This document shows, piece after piece, positions 7,259-15,525 of a stretch of 32,176 nt of DNA. Under the pieces are notes generated by a model. It searched no databases and was not told where the DNA came from. It was given only the letters and a program-made list of their open reading frames with translations. Position 1 is the first letter of the stretch. The number at the start of each line of letters is the position of its first letter. Source of the DNA: Cognatishimia activa (lineage in GTDB: Bacteria; Pseudomonadota; Alphaproteobacteria; Rhodobacterales; Rhodobacteraceae). The stretch spans positions 855,867-888,042 of the forward strand of contig NZ_CYTO01000024.1 in the NCBI RefSeq assembly GCF_001458335.1. The letters are read 5' to 3'. A program made the position numbers and the translations under genes.

Positions 7259-7804
7259 ATAGCCCGCAGACCGCATAATGCGCCTCCACAGCGCGACACT
7301 GGCCCTCGTATCAACGATCGCATCCGCGCACCGGAAATCCGCCTGATTGGCGCAGAAGGTGAAAACGTCGGTGTTGTTCATCCCGCGAAAGCCATGCAAA
7401 TGGCGCGTGACGCTGAACTGGATCTGGTCGAGATTTCGCCAAACGCCAACCCACCCGTCTGCAAAATCATGGACTATGGTAAGTTCAAATACGAACAGCA
7501 GAAACGGGAATCTGAAGCGCGGAAGAAACAAACCACCATCCAGGTGAAAGAAGTTAAATTCCGCCCGAACACCGATACGCATGACTACGAAGTCAAAATG
7601 CGCAACGTGTTCAAGTTCCTGGAAAAAGGCGACAAAGTTAAAGTCACTCTGCGGTTCCGTGGCCGTGAAATGGCCCACCAGAACCTGGGTCGTGAACTGC
7701 TGGAACGTGTTGCAGAAGACACCAAAGAGATCGGTAAGGTGGAAAACTTCCCAAAAATGGAAGGCCGCCAGATGATCATGCTGATCGGCCCATTGCCGAG
7801 ATAA
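7259..7804 (+). CDS. infC: Translation initiation factor IF-3
   Basis: IF-3 binds the 30S subunit, prevents premature 50S joining and checks the start codon. Reading upstream of the first ATG (7394) stays in frame with the conserved IF-3 N-terminus ([19 protein letters not shown], then [10 protein letters not shown]), so translation must begin near 7250-7259, where no ATG, GTG or TTG exists. ATA at 7259 has AAGGA 8 nt upstream and gives 181 residues, the normal length; ATT at 7250 is the only other non-standard option and overlaps that Shine-Dalgarno sequence. A rare start codon is the known autoregulatory device of infC. The C-terminal domain is complete ([11 protein letters not shown]). A terminator follows at 7827, so infC may be transcribed alone. 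Confidence 0.95.
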   Translation: MARRPHNAPPQRDTGPRINDRIRAPEIRLIGAEGENVGVVHPAKAMQMARDAELDLVEISPNANPPVCKIMDYGKFKYEQQKRESEARKKQTTIQVKEVKFRPNTDTHDYEVKMRNVFKFLEKGDKVKVTLRFRGREMAHQNLGRELLERVAEDTKEIGKVENFPKMEGRQMIMLIGPLPR

Positions 7805-7826
7805 GCGGACCCAAATAGCTTTCTCA

Positions 7827-7857
7827 GAAACCCGGCCATCGTGCCGGGTTTCTTTTT
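7827..7857 (+). terminator. Intrinsic terminator of infC
   Basis: A perfect 10-bp stem (GAAACCCGGC at 7827-7836, GCCGGGTTTC at 7843-7852) with a 6-nt loop is followed by TTTTT, 23 nt after the infC stop. Confidence 0.92.
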
Positions 7858-7883
7858 CCAACAAACGACCAAAGTGTTGCCCC

Positions 7884-8399
7884 GTGAAACTCTTGTTGCT
7901 TCCTGTCCTGTTGGTTTTTGCCTGCCTTCTTGCTGCCCTTTATGGAGCATTGCACAATCAGATCTCTTACTCGGTTGCGCCAGGGTACTTTCACGACCTT
8001 AAGTTTCAACAATTCCGCATTGATCCCAGCTATCACAACCGCCTCGGCGCCGCCCAGGTCGGCGTATCGGCGAGTTGGTGGATGGGCATTGTCATTGGCG
8101 TGCCAATCTATGTGGCTCTGCTTCGGATCTCGCCCTTGTCTTTGTTTATACAAAGCTTTCTGAAAATCGCGCTGACTGTTGTGATAATCACCTTGGTCGT
8201 TGGACTTATTGGGCTACTCATCAGCACCTATGCAATTGACCCACAAACACTCCTCAATATCTCGCCGGAGCGGAATACTGACGCCCCCCTCGCCTTCGCG
8301 CGCGCCGGTGCAATGCATGATTTCAGCTACATTGGAGGCATTTTAGGATTATGCGTCGGCCTATTTCACGCAAGGCGAATAGGCCGAAACCAGAGCTAG
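7884..8399 (+). CDS. Conserved hypothetical membrane protein
   Basis: A 171-residue integral membrane protein of unknown function. The N-terminal hydrophobic segment (residues 2-22) is a signal anchor. An extracytoplasmic loop with HNQISYSVAPGYF and LGAAQVGVSASWWMG follows, then helices at about 66-82, 92-112 and 147-163. I recall proteins with the HNQISY and GAAxVG-xASWWMG motifs as widespread uncharacterised bacterial proteins. The start is GTG at 7884, 32 nt after the infC terminator stem; no strong ribosome binding site is seen. Its stop is only 4 bp from the convergent dmdA stop, with no terminator between them. Confidence 0.7.
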   Translation: MKLLLLPVLLVFACLLAALYGALHNQISYSVAPGYFHDLKFQQFRIDPSYHNRLGAAQVGVSASWWMGIVIGVPIYVALLRISPLSLFIQSFLKIALTVVIITLVVGLIGLLISTYAIDPQTLLNISPERNTDAPLAFARAGAMHDFSYIGGILGLCVGLFHARRIGRNQS

Positions 8400-8403
8400 G
8401 ACG

Positions 8404-9507
8404 CTATAACCAAAATCCGTCCTGCACCTCCGCTTTTCGAATGCCTTCAGACGTCTCAACGTCCAACAAAGTGCCCGCATCCCAATGGTCAGCCTCAACC
8501 ATGCCGATCGCGACATTGGTTTGAAAGTCCGGCGACCATGCCGCAGAGGTCACCTGCCCCACGCGCATACCGTTTTTCATCAATGGCCATGCGGCGGCCG
8601 GCGGGGTCACGGCATCGCCCGCAATAGAAATCGCACGAATTTGCTGCTTTGGCCCGCTTGCTATTTCCGCTTCCAGCGCTTCTTTTCCGATGTAGTAAGT
8701 GCCTTCAGCTGCATTGCAGAACCGACCGAGCCCACATTCCAAAGGCGAATTCTCCATGGTCATGTCATTGCCATAGCTCAATAAACCACCTTCGATCCGT
8801 TCAATCAGGTTCGGGCAGCCGGGCCGCACGTTCAAATCAGCTCCTGCGTCAAACAACGCATCCCAAAGCGCCATGCCGTAGGAACTGTCTTCCAGATAGA
8901 TTTCATACCCGCCCTGTTTGGAATAGCCAGAACGCGCCACAACAAACGATGTGTCTTTAAAGGTCAGCCGTTTGTGACGGAAGAACCGAATGTCACGGAC
9001 CTGATCCCCAAAAACCCGCGCCATCAATTCCATCGCCTTAGGCCCTTGTACAGCCAATGGGGACACGTCCGGCTCAAACACTTTCACGTCCAGCCCTTCG
9101 CCCAAAGCCAGCCCCTTCACCCAGAATAAAAGGTCACTGTCGGCAATGGAAATCCACCAACGGTCATCTCTGTGCTTGATTGCCACCGGATCGTTGAGCA
9201 TGCCCCCATATTGATCGACAATGGGAACGTAATAACATTGGTCATCCTGCATATTTGCAAGGTTGCGCGGCGTGAGGCGGCGCATCAGCCGGAACGCATC
9301 AGGCCCCACCAATTCAACCTGTCGTTCAACAGAAACATCCCAGACCTGCACATGATCCTTCAAGTGCCGATAATCCGCTTCGACGCTTTCAAAAACGGTG
9401 GGCAAGAGCATTCGGTTATAGACCGTGTAGGCCTTTACCCCTTGCGCCTCGACCCCCTGACTAAAGGGTGTCGGCCGCAGACGGCGCGATTTTGACAACA
9501 TGCTCAT
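8404..9507 (-). CDS. dmdA: Dimethylsulfoniopropionate demethylase (GcvT-fold)
   Basis: A 367-residue enzyme of the aminomethyltransferase (GcvT) fold. It matches what I remember of DmdA, which moves a methyl group from the marine osmolyte DMSP to tetrahydrofolate and yields methylmercaptopropionate. Supporting segments are SRRLRPTPF near the N-terminus, KAYTVYNRMLLPTVFES, HVQVWDVSVERQVE, DDQCYYVPIVDQYGGMLNDP, DVSPLAVQGPKAMELMARVF and LIERIEGGLLSYGNDMTMEN. The length is near the ~369 typical of DmdA. I chose ATG at 9507 because GGAG lies 7 nt upstream; an in-frame TTG at 9513 is less likely. Other GcvT-like demethylases share the fold, so the substrate is inferred. No dmdB, dmdC or dmdD gene is adjacent. 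Confidence 0.83.
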   Translation of the reverse strand: MSMLSKSRRLRPTPFSQGVEAQGVKAYTVYNRMLLPTVFESVEADYRHLKDHVQVWDVSVERQVELVGPDAFRLMRRLTPRNLANMQDDQCYYVPIVDQYGGMLNDPVAIKHRDDRWWISIADSDLLFWVKGLALGEGLDVKVFEPDVSPLAVQGPKAMELMARVFGDQVRDIRFFRHKRLTFKDTSFVVARSGYSKQGGYEIYLEDSSYGMALWDALFDAGADLNVRPGCPNLIERIEGGLLSYGNDMTMENSPLECGLGRFCNAAEGTYYIGKEALEAEIASGPKQQIRAISIAGDAVTPPAAAWPLMKNGMRVGQVTSAAWSPDFQTNVAIGMVEADHWDAGTLLDVETSEGIRKAEVQDGFWL

Positions 9508-9809
9508 GTGCAAGCTCCATAGGTATAGGGCGGCCCAAAGCGCCCATATCTACGACGCAAAAAGCCTAGCCGGTGGGTGTCGTCGAGTGGTCATGTCCAC
9601 ATGAAGCTTTCGCCTGTTGCGGGTGGTTTCCGCAGGTCAGATCTAAGCTAAAAAATACCCTTGCGAGAAATTTTCCTTGCGGCAAGCATTTTGAGTGTCT
9701 GCGATATTATGACGCTGCGTAACAATTCGCGCGACTTTTGCGCCATTTTCTAGCACGCATCCCCCAAATCCTCTGGAACCAATCCTTTATCCGGTGTAAC
9801 TCGCAATTC
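9508..9809. other. Divergent intergenic region between dmdA and pyrC
   Basis: This 302-bp spacer separates dmdA (minus) from pyrC (plus). It contains one clear palindrome (9591-9604) on the dmdA side and an AT-rich stretch near 9650-9715 with TATTAT. I could not find a -35/-10 pair with good spacing. No gene or RNA is evident, and the in-frame extension of pyrC into this region lacks coding character. Confidence 0.5.
9591..9604. promoter_or_regulatory. Palindrome upstream of dmdA, candidate operator
   Basis: TCATGTCCACATGA is a perfect 6+2+6 inverted repeat 84 bp upstream of the dmdA start. It overlaps a second symmetry, GTGG-N6-CCAC at 9587-9600. It may bind a regulator of dmdA, but no regulator gene is adjacent. 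Confidence 0.4.
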
Positions 9810-10850
9810 ATGACCCAAAGCATGACGATCACCCGCCCCGACGACTGGCACTTGCACCTGCGCGATGGCGCGATGCTGAAGGCCGTTTTGCCTGAAACAG
9901 CCCGCCACTTTGCCCGCGCGATTGTGATGCCAAACCTAATCCCGCCGGTGGTGACGGGCGCTCAGGCGGCGGCCTACAAAGACCGTATTCTTGCCGCCCT
10001 GCCTTCAGGCATGAGCTTTGACCCGCTTATGGTCCTGTACCTCACCGAAGACACGGATCCACAGGACGTTGCGGCCGCCCATGCTTCCGGATTGGTGAAA
10101 GCGGTAAAGCTTTATCCTGCTGGGGCGACAACCAATTCGGCATCTGGGGTAAAAGATTTCAACAAAGTCCGCCCGGTTCTTGAAAAAATGGCCGAGATCG
10201 GCCTGACCCTTTGCGTGCATGGCGAAGTCACAGATGGCGATATCGATATCTTTGATCGCGAAGCTGTCTTCATTGACCGCGTGCTGGATCCCATTCGGCA
10301 AGCCACCCCAGAACTGAAGGTTGTGATGGAGCATATTACGACCAAAGACGGCGTCGATTATGCAAAGTCCGGAGGTGATAATTTAGGTGCAACGATCACA
10401 ACCCATCACCTGATCATCAACAGAAACCATATCCTTGCGGGCGGGATCAAACCACATTACTACTGCCTCCCTGTCGCGAAACGCGAAACCCACCGTTTGG
10501 CCTTGCGCGCAGCGGCAACCTCGGGCGATCCAACCTATTTCCTTGGCACCGACAGTGCGCCGCATACGGATGAAAACAAACTTCAGCCTTGCGGCTGCGC
10601 GGGCTGTTTTACCGCCACCAATACCATGGCGCTGCTTGCCCACGTCTTTGAAGAAGAAGGCGCGCTCGACAAACTCGAGGGGTTTGCGTCTCAGAATGGC
10701 CCTGCATTCTACGGACTGCCCGTGAATCAAGACACGATCACCCTAACAAAATCCGACCAGGCCACCGTTTTCCCTGAAAGCATTCAAACCAGCGATGGTC
10801 CCGTTACCGTGTTTGATCCGGGCTATCCGGTCTATTGGAACGTCACCTAA
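9810..10850 (+). CDS. pyrC: Dihydroorotase
   Basis: A cytoplasmic zinc amidohydrolase closing carbamoyl aspartate to dihydroorotate in pyrimidine synthesis. The metal-binding HLHLRDG is at residues 14-20 and the carbamylated lysine lies in [16 protein letters not shown], the later HHL and GTDSAPH supply the remaining ligands. The 346-residue length from ATG at 9810 matches the E. coli-type (class II) enzyme of about 348 residues; ATG at 9822 is an alternative, and neither has a strong ribosome binding site. The frame is open back to 9738, but that part is not conserved-looking. pyrE follows 72 bp downstream, forming a pyrimidine pair. Confidence 0.96.
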   Translation: MTQSMTITRPDDWHLHLRDGAMLKAVLPETARHFARAIVMPNLIPPVVTGAQAAAYKDRILAALPSGMSFDPLMVLYLTEDTDPQDVAAAHASGLVKAVKLYPAGATTNSASGVKDFNKVRPVLEKMAEIGLTLCVHGEVTDGDIDIFDREAVFIDRVLDPIRQATPELKVVMEHITTKDGVDYAKSGGDNLGATITTHHLIINRNHILAGGIKPHYYCLPVAKRETHRLALRAAATSGDPTYFLGTDSAPHTDENKLQPCGCAGCFTATNTMALLAHVFEEEGALDKLEGFASQNGPAFYGLPVNQDTITLTKSDQATVFPESIQTSDGPVTVFDPGYPVYWNVT

Positions 10851-10853
10851 CCC

Positions 10854-10876
10854 GCTTCTTCTTTGCCCAAATACTC
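10854..10876 (+). repeat. Possible dispersed intergenic motif after pyrC
   Basis: The pyrC-pyrE spacer contains a CTTCTTCTTTGCCC stretch followed by AAATACTC. I have the impression that this kind of pairing recurs in intergenic regions of Rhodobacteraceae chromosomes. Only one copy is seen here, so repeat status cannot be shown from the window. Confidence 0.25.
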
Positions 10877-10922
10877 AAAAATCCACCGCCACCACGCACG
10901 CCACACCAAAGGATAAAACGCC

Positions 10923-11603
10923 ATGATCCCCACCAGCTACCCAGCAAAAGAAGAAATCGCCCGCCTCACCGCGCGCATGCTGCTGGAGATCAAAGCCGTT
11001 AACTTTAACACCCGCGAGCCCTTCATTTTGGCTTCGGGTCTTCCAAGCCCATCTTATATCGACTGCCGCAAACTGATCTCCTATCCACGTATCCGCAGCA
11101 CTTTGATGGATTTCATGACCGTCACCGTCATGCGTAATGCGGGCTTTGAGGCGTTTGACAATATCGCGGGTGGCGAAACCGCGGGCATTCCTTTCTCGGC
11201 CCTAGTAGCGGAACGCATGGCGCTTCCCATGACCTATGTGCGCAAGAAGCCAAAAGGCTACGGCCGCAATGCGCGTATCGAAGGGGACATGAGCGAAGGC
11301 CAACGAGTTCTGCTGGTTGAAGACCTCACCACCGATGGCGGCTCAAAACTCTCTTTCGTTGACGCGATCCGTGAAACAGGCGCGACCTGTGGCCATACCG
11401 CGGTGATCTTCTATTACGACATTTTCCCAGAAACCACGAAGACCCTGGGGGACCACGGTGTCGAACTCCACTACCTCTGCACATGGTGGGATGTGTTGGC
11501 AGAAGCGCGTGCCCAAAATGCGTTTGATGCCGAGACTTTGGATGAGGTGGAAAAATTCCTCAACGATCCGCGCGCTTGGCAGGAAGCCAACAAACAGGAT
11601 TAA
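10923..11603 (+). CDS. pyrE: Orotate phosphoribosyltransferase
   Basis: A 226-residue cytoplasmic enzyme joining orotate to PRPP to make OMP, the step two reactions after dihydroorotase. The PRPP-binding signature [14 protein letters not shown] is at residues 129-142, and the catalytic loop region with [17 protein letters not shown] precedes it. AAGGATAAAACGCC leads to ATG at 10923, a usable though slightly long Shine-Dalgarno spacing. It lies 72 bp after pyrC on the same strand. A strong inverted repeat follows 16 bp after the stop, but it lacks a T-run. Confidence 0.96.
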   Translation: MIPTSYPAKEEIARLTARMLLEIKAVNFNTREPFILASGLPSPSYIDCRKLISYPRIRSTLMDFMTVTVMRNAGFEAFDNIAGGETAGIPFSALVAERMALPMTYVRKKPKGYGRNARIEGDMSEGQRVLLVEDLTTDGGSKLSFVDAIRETGATCGHTAVIFYYDIFPETTKTLGDHGVELHYLCTWWDVLAEARAQNAFDAETLDEVEKFLNDPRAWQEANKQD

Positions 11604-11618
11604 ATTGTAAGAATGCGC

Positions 11619-11654
11619 TGTGGAAACTCTGTGCATAAACCAAAGAGTTTCCAC
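11619..11654. promoter_or_regulatory. Inverted repeat enclosing a consensus DnaA box
   Basis: GTGGAAACTCT (11620-11630) and AGAGTTTCCAC (11644-11654) are perfect 11-bp arms. TGTGCATAA at 11630-11638, whose complement TTATGCACA fits TTATNCACA, lies at the edge of the 13-nt spacer. TGTGGAAAC at 11619-11627 is a weaker DnaA-like site. With no T-run after the stem, a regulatory role is more likely than termination. Confidence 0.5.
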
Positions 11655-11672
11655 GATTCGCAGTCTCAATTT

Positions 11673-11710
11673 TTGACATATCTGGCGCCGACATGTAGCG
11701 TGGCTACAAT
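11673..11710 (+). promoter_or_regulatory. Candidate dnaB promoter with overlapping inverted repeat
   Basis: A consensus -35 TTGACA (11673-11678) is followed after 17 nt by TAGCGT (11696-11701), a weak -10. TGTAGC-GTG-GCTACA (11694-11708) is a perfect 6-bp inverted repeat over the -10 position and could be an operator. TACAAT at 11705-11710 is a better -10 match but lies 26 nt from this -35. Confidence 0.4.
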
Positions 11711-11750
11711 ATCTAGGCGAAACCTGTTATGGGGCCACCAAGCGCCTAAT

Positions 11751-11794
11751 CCATCCACAGTTTTGTCCCGCTGGAAATCCACAGAGATTTCCAG
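11751..11794. promoter_or_regulatory. DnaA-like sites and second inverted repeat upstream of dnaB
   Basis: CCATCCACA (11751-11759) and AAATCCACA (11775-11783) each keep the ATCCACA core of the DnaA box and match 7 of 9 positions. The second lies within a perfect inverted repeat, CTGGAAATC (11771-11779) and GATTTCCAG (11786-11794). The TGGAAA/TTTCCA core is shared with the repeat at 11620-11654. Confidence 0.45.
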
Positions 11795-11884
11795 ATATGA
11801 GGACAGCCCAAAAACCGCTATCAAACCCCTGTTGGGGGCACGCGGATAAAAACAAGACCCGTGTCAGAAAATCCGGGGAGCAGT

Positions 11885-13375
11885 ATGAACGAGCTAACAA
11901 CAATAAATTCCGGTGTCCCCGAGGCTCAAAACGGCGAGGTTGGCGATCCGATGCCGCATTCCATTGAAGCTGAGCAACAGCTTCTGGGGGCGATCCTCAC
12001 CAACAACGACATTTATGATCGGGTGGCATCGGTCATCAATTCCTCCCATTTCTATGATCCGGTGCATTCCCGCATTTACGAAGTTGCTGCGGCGCGTATT
12101 GCGAAGAACAACCTGGCATCCCCCGTCACTCTGAAAGCCTTCTTAGAGGATGACGAAGGGCTGAAAGAACTCGGCGGTCCGGCCTACCTCGCCCGCCTCG
12201 CCGCCTCTGCAATCTCTGCCTATGCGGCCAAAGACTATGCGCAGATGATCTATGACATGGCGATCCGTCGTGAGCTGATCGGTCTGGGCCACGAAATCTC
12301 TAGCCGTGCCCAAACCATGGATGTGGCAGAAGAGCCGCGCGAACAGATCGTTCAGGCGGAACAGCAGCTTTATAAACTGTCCGAGCAAGGCAAAACCGAC
12401 AGCGGCTTTGTCTCTTTCCTGAAAGCGGTCACAGAGGCCGTGAACACCGCGAACGCTGCCTATCAGCGTGATGGCGGCTTGGCGGGTGTTTCTACCGGTC
12501 TGATTGATATGGATAAAAAGCTTGGCGGCTTGCACCCGTCGGACTTGTTGATCCTCGCCGGTCGTCCGTCGATGGGTAAAACCTCTTTGGCCACCAACAT
12601 CGCCTTTAACGTCGCCAAAGCCTACAAGAAGGGCATTCGGCCTGATGGCACCGAAGGTACCGTCGAAGGTGGTGTGGTTGGGTTCTATTCCCTTGAGATG
12701 AGCTCCGAACAGCTAGCGGCCCGTATTCTCTCGGAGGCGGCTCAGGTTCCTTCCCAGCAGATCCGGTCCGGTGACATGACCGAAGAGGAATTCCGCCGTT
12801 TCGTGGACGCGGCGAAATCTTTGGAAGCTTGCCCTCTCTTCATTGACGACACCCCTGCGCTTCCCATCGCGCAGCTCGCCGCCCGTGCGCGCCGTCTCAA
12901 ACGGACCCATGGTCTGGACCTCCTGATCATCGACTACCTCCAGCTCTGCCGCGGTACTGCTGAAAACCGGGTTCAGGAGATTGGCGAGATCTCGATGGGC
13001 ATGAAAGCGATTGCCAAGGAACTCAACATCCCTGTGATTGCCCTCTCCCAGCTGTCACGTACGGTGGAAAGCCGCGACGATAAACGCCCGCAGCTGTCCG
13101 ACCTGCGTGAATCTGGCTCCATCGAGCAAGACGCCGACGTGGTGATGTTCGTGTTCCGCGAAGAATACTACAAAGAGCGTGAAAAACCCGGCGAACATGA
13201 TCTTGAAAAGATGGCCGCTTGGCAGGAAGAGATGGAACGTCTGCACGCCCGCGCTGAAGTGATCATCGGCAAACAGCGTCACGGCCCAATTGGTACCGTC
13301 GATCTGTCGTTTGAGAGCAAGTTCACACGCTTTGGCAACCTTGCAAAACCTTGGCAACAAGAACCGGAATTTTAA
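11885..13375 (+). CDS. dnaB: Replicative DNA helicase DnaB
   Basis: The hexameric helicase that unwinds DNA at the chromosomal replication fork. From ATG at 11885 it has 496 residues: an N-terminal DnaB domain (HSIEAEQQLLGAILTN near residue 20), a linker, then the RecA-like ATPase with Walker A GRPSMGKTS at 226-234, Walker B LLIIDYLQL and the late KQRHGPIG arginine-finger segment. GGGGAG lies 4 nt before this ATG. GTG at 11861 in the same frame is possible and would add 8 residues. The 281-bp upstream region has DnaA-like sites. The stop overlaps the start of the next gene (TAATG). No intein is present. Confidence 0.96.
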   Translation: MNELTTINSGVPEAQNGEVGDPMPHSIEAEQQLLGAILTNNDIYDRVASVINSSHFYDPVHSRIYEVAAARIAKNNLASPVTLKAFLEDDEGLKELGGPAYLARLAASAISAYAAKDYAQMIYDMAIRRELIGLGHEISSRAQTMDVAEEPREQIVQAEQQLYKLSEQGKTDSGFVSFLKAVTEAVNTANAAYQRDGGLAGVSTGLIDMDKKLGGLHPSDLLILAGRPSMGKTSLATNIAFNVAKAYKKGIRPDGTEGTVEGGVVGFYSLEMSSEQLAARILSEAAQVPSQQIRSGDMTEEEFRRFVDAAKSLEACPLFIDDTPALPIAQLAARARRLKRTHGLDLLIIDYLQLCRGTAENRVQEIGEISMGMKAIAKELNIPVIALSQLSRTVESRDDKRPQLSDLRESGSIEQDADVVMFVFREEYYKEREKPGEHDLEKMAAWQEEMERLHARAEVIIGKQRHGPIGTVDLSFESKFTRFGNLAKPWQQEPEF

Positions 13376-14346
13376 TGGCAGCGGCGGAACGCCCGCGTTT
13401 GTTATTGCACGTGGGCACTCAAAAAACCGGCACCACGACCATCCAAGGTTTCCTGAAGAACACAACAGAGCCTTTGGCTGAAGCCGGTGTGCATTACCTC
13501 AATACCGGTCGCACAAACATTGCCCATAACGTGATGATCCAAATGATCCGCAAGGGTCGTGGTCCGGGGCTTGCCAAGCGGCTGATCAATGAAATGGGGC
13601 GTCATCCAGATAAGACCTGCGTGATCTCGTCAGAGATGTTCTTCCGCAAAGACATGGCTGATTATTTTGCCGAACATTTCCCACAAGAAATCCGAGAAGA
13701 TACCAAGGTTGTGATCTATCTGCGGCGCCAAGACAAATTCGCAGAAGCCATGTGGAAACAACGGGTTAAAAACGGTCGCTATACCGGATCACCCCTCGAT
13801 TACATGGGATCAAACAAAAACCTTAACTACCTGCCGACGCTTGATCACTTCGCTGACGTCTTTGGGAAAGAAAACCTGATCGTGCGCCCGTTTGAGCGGG
13901 ACCACTTCCCGGATGGTGATGTGCTGCTCGACTTTGCCGGGCACTGCCATCTGCCCCTTGATCTGGCAAAATCCTACAACGTTCCGTCATCAAATTCGAC
14001 GCTCAGCAAAGAGGTGTCCGAAGGCCTTGGGCAGCTCAACCGAGACAATTCAGGTATCAATACCAAGGACATTATCCGCACGCTCAGCCGTTTGCGCCCC
14101 GAAGGCGCGATCCGCAGCGGGGATTGCTACGACCTTTCAACGCGCCGTGCGGTCGCGAAAGAGTTTGCCGAGACCAATGACACGATCCGCGAGGCCTATT
14201 GCCCCGATCTAACTGCTCTCTTTGATCTCAGTGATTTAGACGACGATACAGCCTACGCTCTGCCAAGCGAAGACGAACAGCAATTACGGGCGAGACAGGC
14301 GAATGACGCGATTGCAATTGCCATGGAGGATATGGGCGTCAGCTAG
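13375..14346 (+). CDS. Sulfotransferase-like P-loop protein
   Basis: A 323-residue protein of the PAPS-dependent sulfotransferase superfamily. The 5'-phosphosulfate-binding loop HVGTQKTGTTTIQGFL begins at residue 12 (GxxKTGTT at 14-21). VVIYLRRQDKFAEAMWKQR is the likely 3'-phosphate-binding region, with the Arg pair after the strand. The acceptor is unknown; bacterial relatives modify polysaccharides, lipids or small molecules. There is no signal peptide, so it is cytoplasmic or peripheral. ATG at 13375 shares one base with the dnaB stop codon, which implies translational coupling. In the relatives I remember, alr tends to follow dnaB directly, so this gene looks like an accessory insertion at this point. 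Confidence 0.75.
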   Translation: MAAAERPRLLLHVGTQKTGTTTIQGFLKNTTEPLAEAGVHYLNTGRTNIAHNVMIQMIRKGRGPGLAKRLINEMGRHPDKTCVISSEMFFRKDMADYFAEHFPQEIREDTKVVIYLRRQDKFAEAMWKQRVKNGRYTGSPLDYMGSNKNLNYLPTLDHFADVFGKENLIVRPFERDHFPDGDVLLDFAGHCHLPLDLAKSYNVPSSNSTLSKEVSEGLGQLNRDNSGINTKDIIRTLSRLRPEGAIRSGDCYDLSTRRAVAKEFAETNDTIREAYCPDLTALFDLSDLDDDTAYALPSEDEQQLRARQANDAIAIAMEDMGVS

Positions 14347-14490
14347 TTCGTGCCCCCTTGGCTCAATTGGACTCTTTTGCGGACAACCGTCTAATTCCGA
14401 GCGCTTTATTTTCGGCACGCAAGAGCCTGAAAACGACCTGTTTCTGACTTCCCCCTTGACCTCTTCTGTGCATCGCTTCAACTAACGCTC

Positions 14491-15525
14491 ATGGCTACTG
14501 CAACACTTACGATCGACCTTGGCGCATTGGTTCGAAACTGGCGCGCACTGGATGCAAAAACCAACTGTGAAACCGCTGCGGTGATCAAAGCCGATGGCTA
14601 TGGGCTTGGCGTGGATCGGGTGGCAAAGACTCTCGCCCAAGCGGGCGTGCGCAAGTTTTTCGTCGCGGCGACCGAGGAAGGTGCTTTGGTGCGTCAAGCA
14701 CTTGGCCCCGGTCCAGAGATCAATATCTTTTCCGGCCACATGCGCGGTGACACCGATATGATCAGCGATCTTGAGCTGACTCCAATGGTCAACTCCATCG
14801 ACCAGATGTTGCGCCATGCAGAAAGCCTGCCGGGCCGCCCTTTTGGCGTGCAGCTCGATAGCGGCATGAACCGCCTTGGCATGGAGCCCGCCGAATGGGC
14901 CGCCTTGCGCGAGTTGGCGGAACAGCAAGGTCCGACACTAATCATGTCTCACCTTGCCTGTGCGGATGATCCTGAAAGCCCGATGAACCCGCAGCAATTG
15001 GGTGCCTTCCGGGCAATGACCGAAGGTCTCAATGTGCCCCGCAGCCTTGCAGCAACGGGTGGTCTGCTTCTGAGCAAAGAATATCATTTCGACCTCACAC
15101 GGCCGGGTATTGGCCTCTATGGTGGTGCGCCTTTTGAAGGCGCGGAAGCGGTCGCCCATGTGTCCATTCCAGTGATCCAATTGCGGGACGTGGAAATCGG
15201 CGAAACCGTTGGGTATTCAAATACCTGGACCGCAGAACGCCCGAGCCGCGTGGCGACAATCGCTGCTGGTTATGCGGACGGCCTGCCCCGGATAATGGGC
15301 GAGAATATCTCTGTCTATCACGGCAGCACCGCCTGCCCGGTCATTGGCCGTATTTCCATGGACATGATCGGCGTCGATATCACCGACCTTGGCGAGGACC
15401 CAGCAGAGCTCGATATTCTCACCGAAGATCAAACCGTTGACATGCTGGCGGATGCCGCTGGCACAATTGGTTATGAAATCCTGACATCACTTGGCGGCCG
15501 ATACACCCGGCGCTATACCTCATGA
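14491..15525 (+). CDS. alr: Alanine racemase
   Basis: A 344-residue fold-type III PLP enzyme converting L- to D-alanine for peptidoglycan. The PLP lysine is K33 in [12 protein letters not shown]. The second catalytic tyrosine is probably in GYSNTW, with [15 protein letters not shown] and [12 protein letters not shown] further on as family motifs. The length is slightly short of the ~360 typical. ATG at 14491 follows a 144-bp spacer in which I see only a TTGACC (14457-14462) as a possible -35. The stop overlaps mlaE by 4 bp (ATGA), so alr, mlaE and mlaF are one transcription unit. Confidence 0.95.
   Translation: MATATLTIDLGALVRNWRALDAKTNCETAAVIKADGYGLGVDRVAKTLAQAGVRKFFVAATEEGALVRQALGPGPEINIFSGHMRGDTDMISDLELTPMVNSIDQMLRHAESLPGRPFGVQLDSGMNRLGMEPAEWAALRELAEQQGPTLIMSHLACADDPESPMNPQQLGAFRAMTEGLNVPRSLAATGGLLLSKEYHFDLTRPGIGLYGGAPFEGAEAVAHVSIPVIQLRDVEIGETVGYSNTWTAERPSRVATIAAGYADGLPRIMGENISVYHGSTACPVIGRISMDMIGVDITDLGEDPAELDILTEDQTVDMLADAAGTIGYEILTSLGGRYTRRYTS

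Noticed and set aside
7394-7804. infC starting at the first ATG, 7394
   Set aside because: This would remove the conserved IF-3 N-terminal domain, which is intact upstream in the same frame.
11620-11654. pyrE intrinsic terminator
   Set aside because: The 11-bp stem is strong but its loop holds a DnaA-type box and no T-run follows, so it was listed as regulatory.
11613-11849. 78-codon open frame between pyrE and dnaB
   Set aside because: It coincides with several inverted repeats and a candidate promoter, and its translation looks random.
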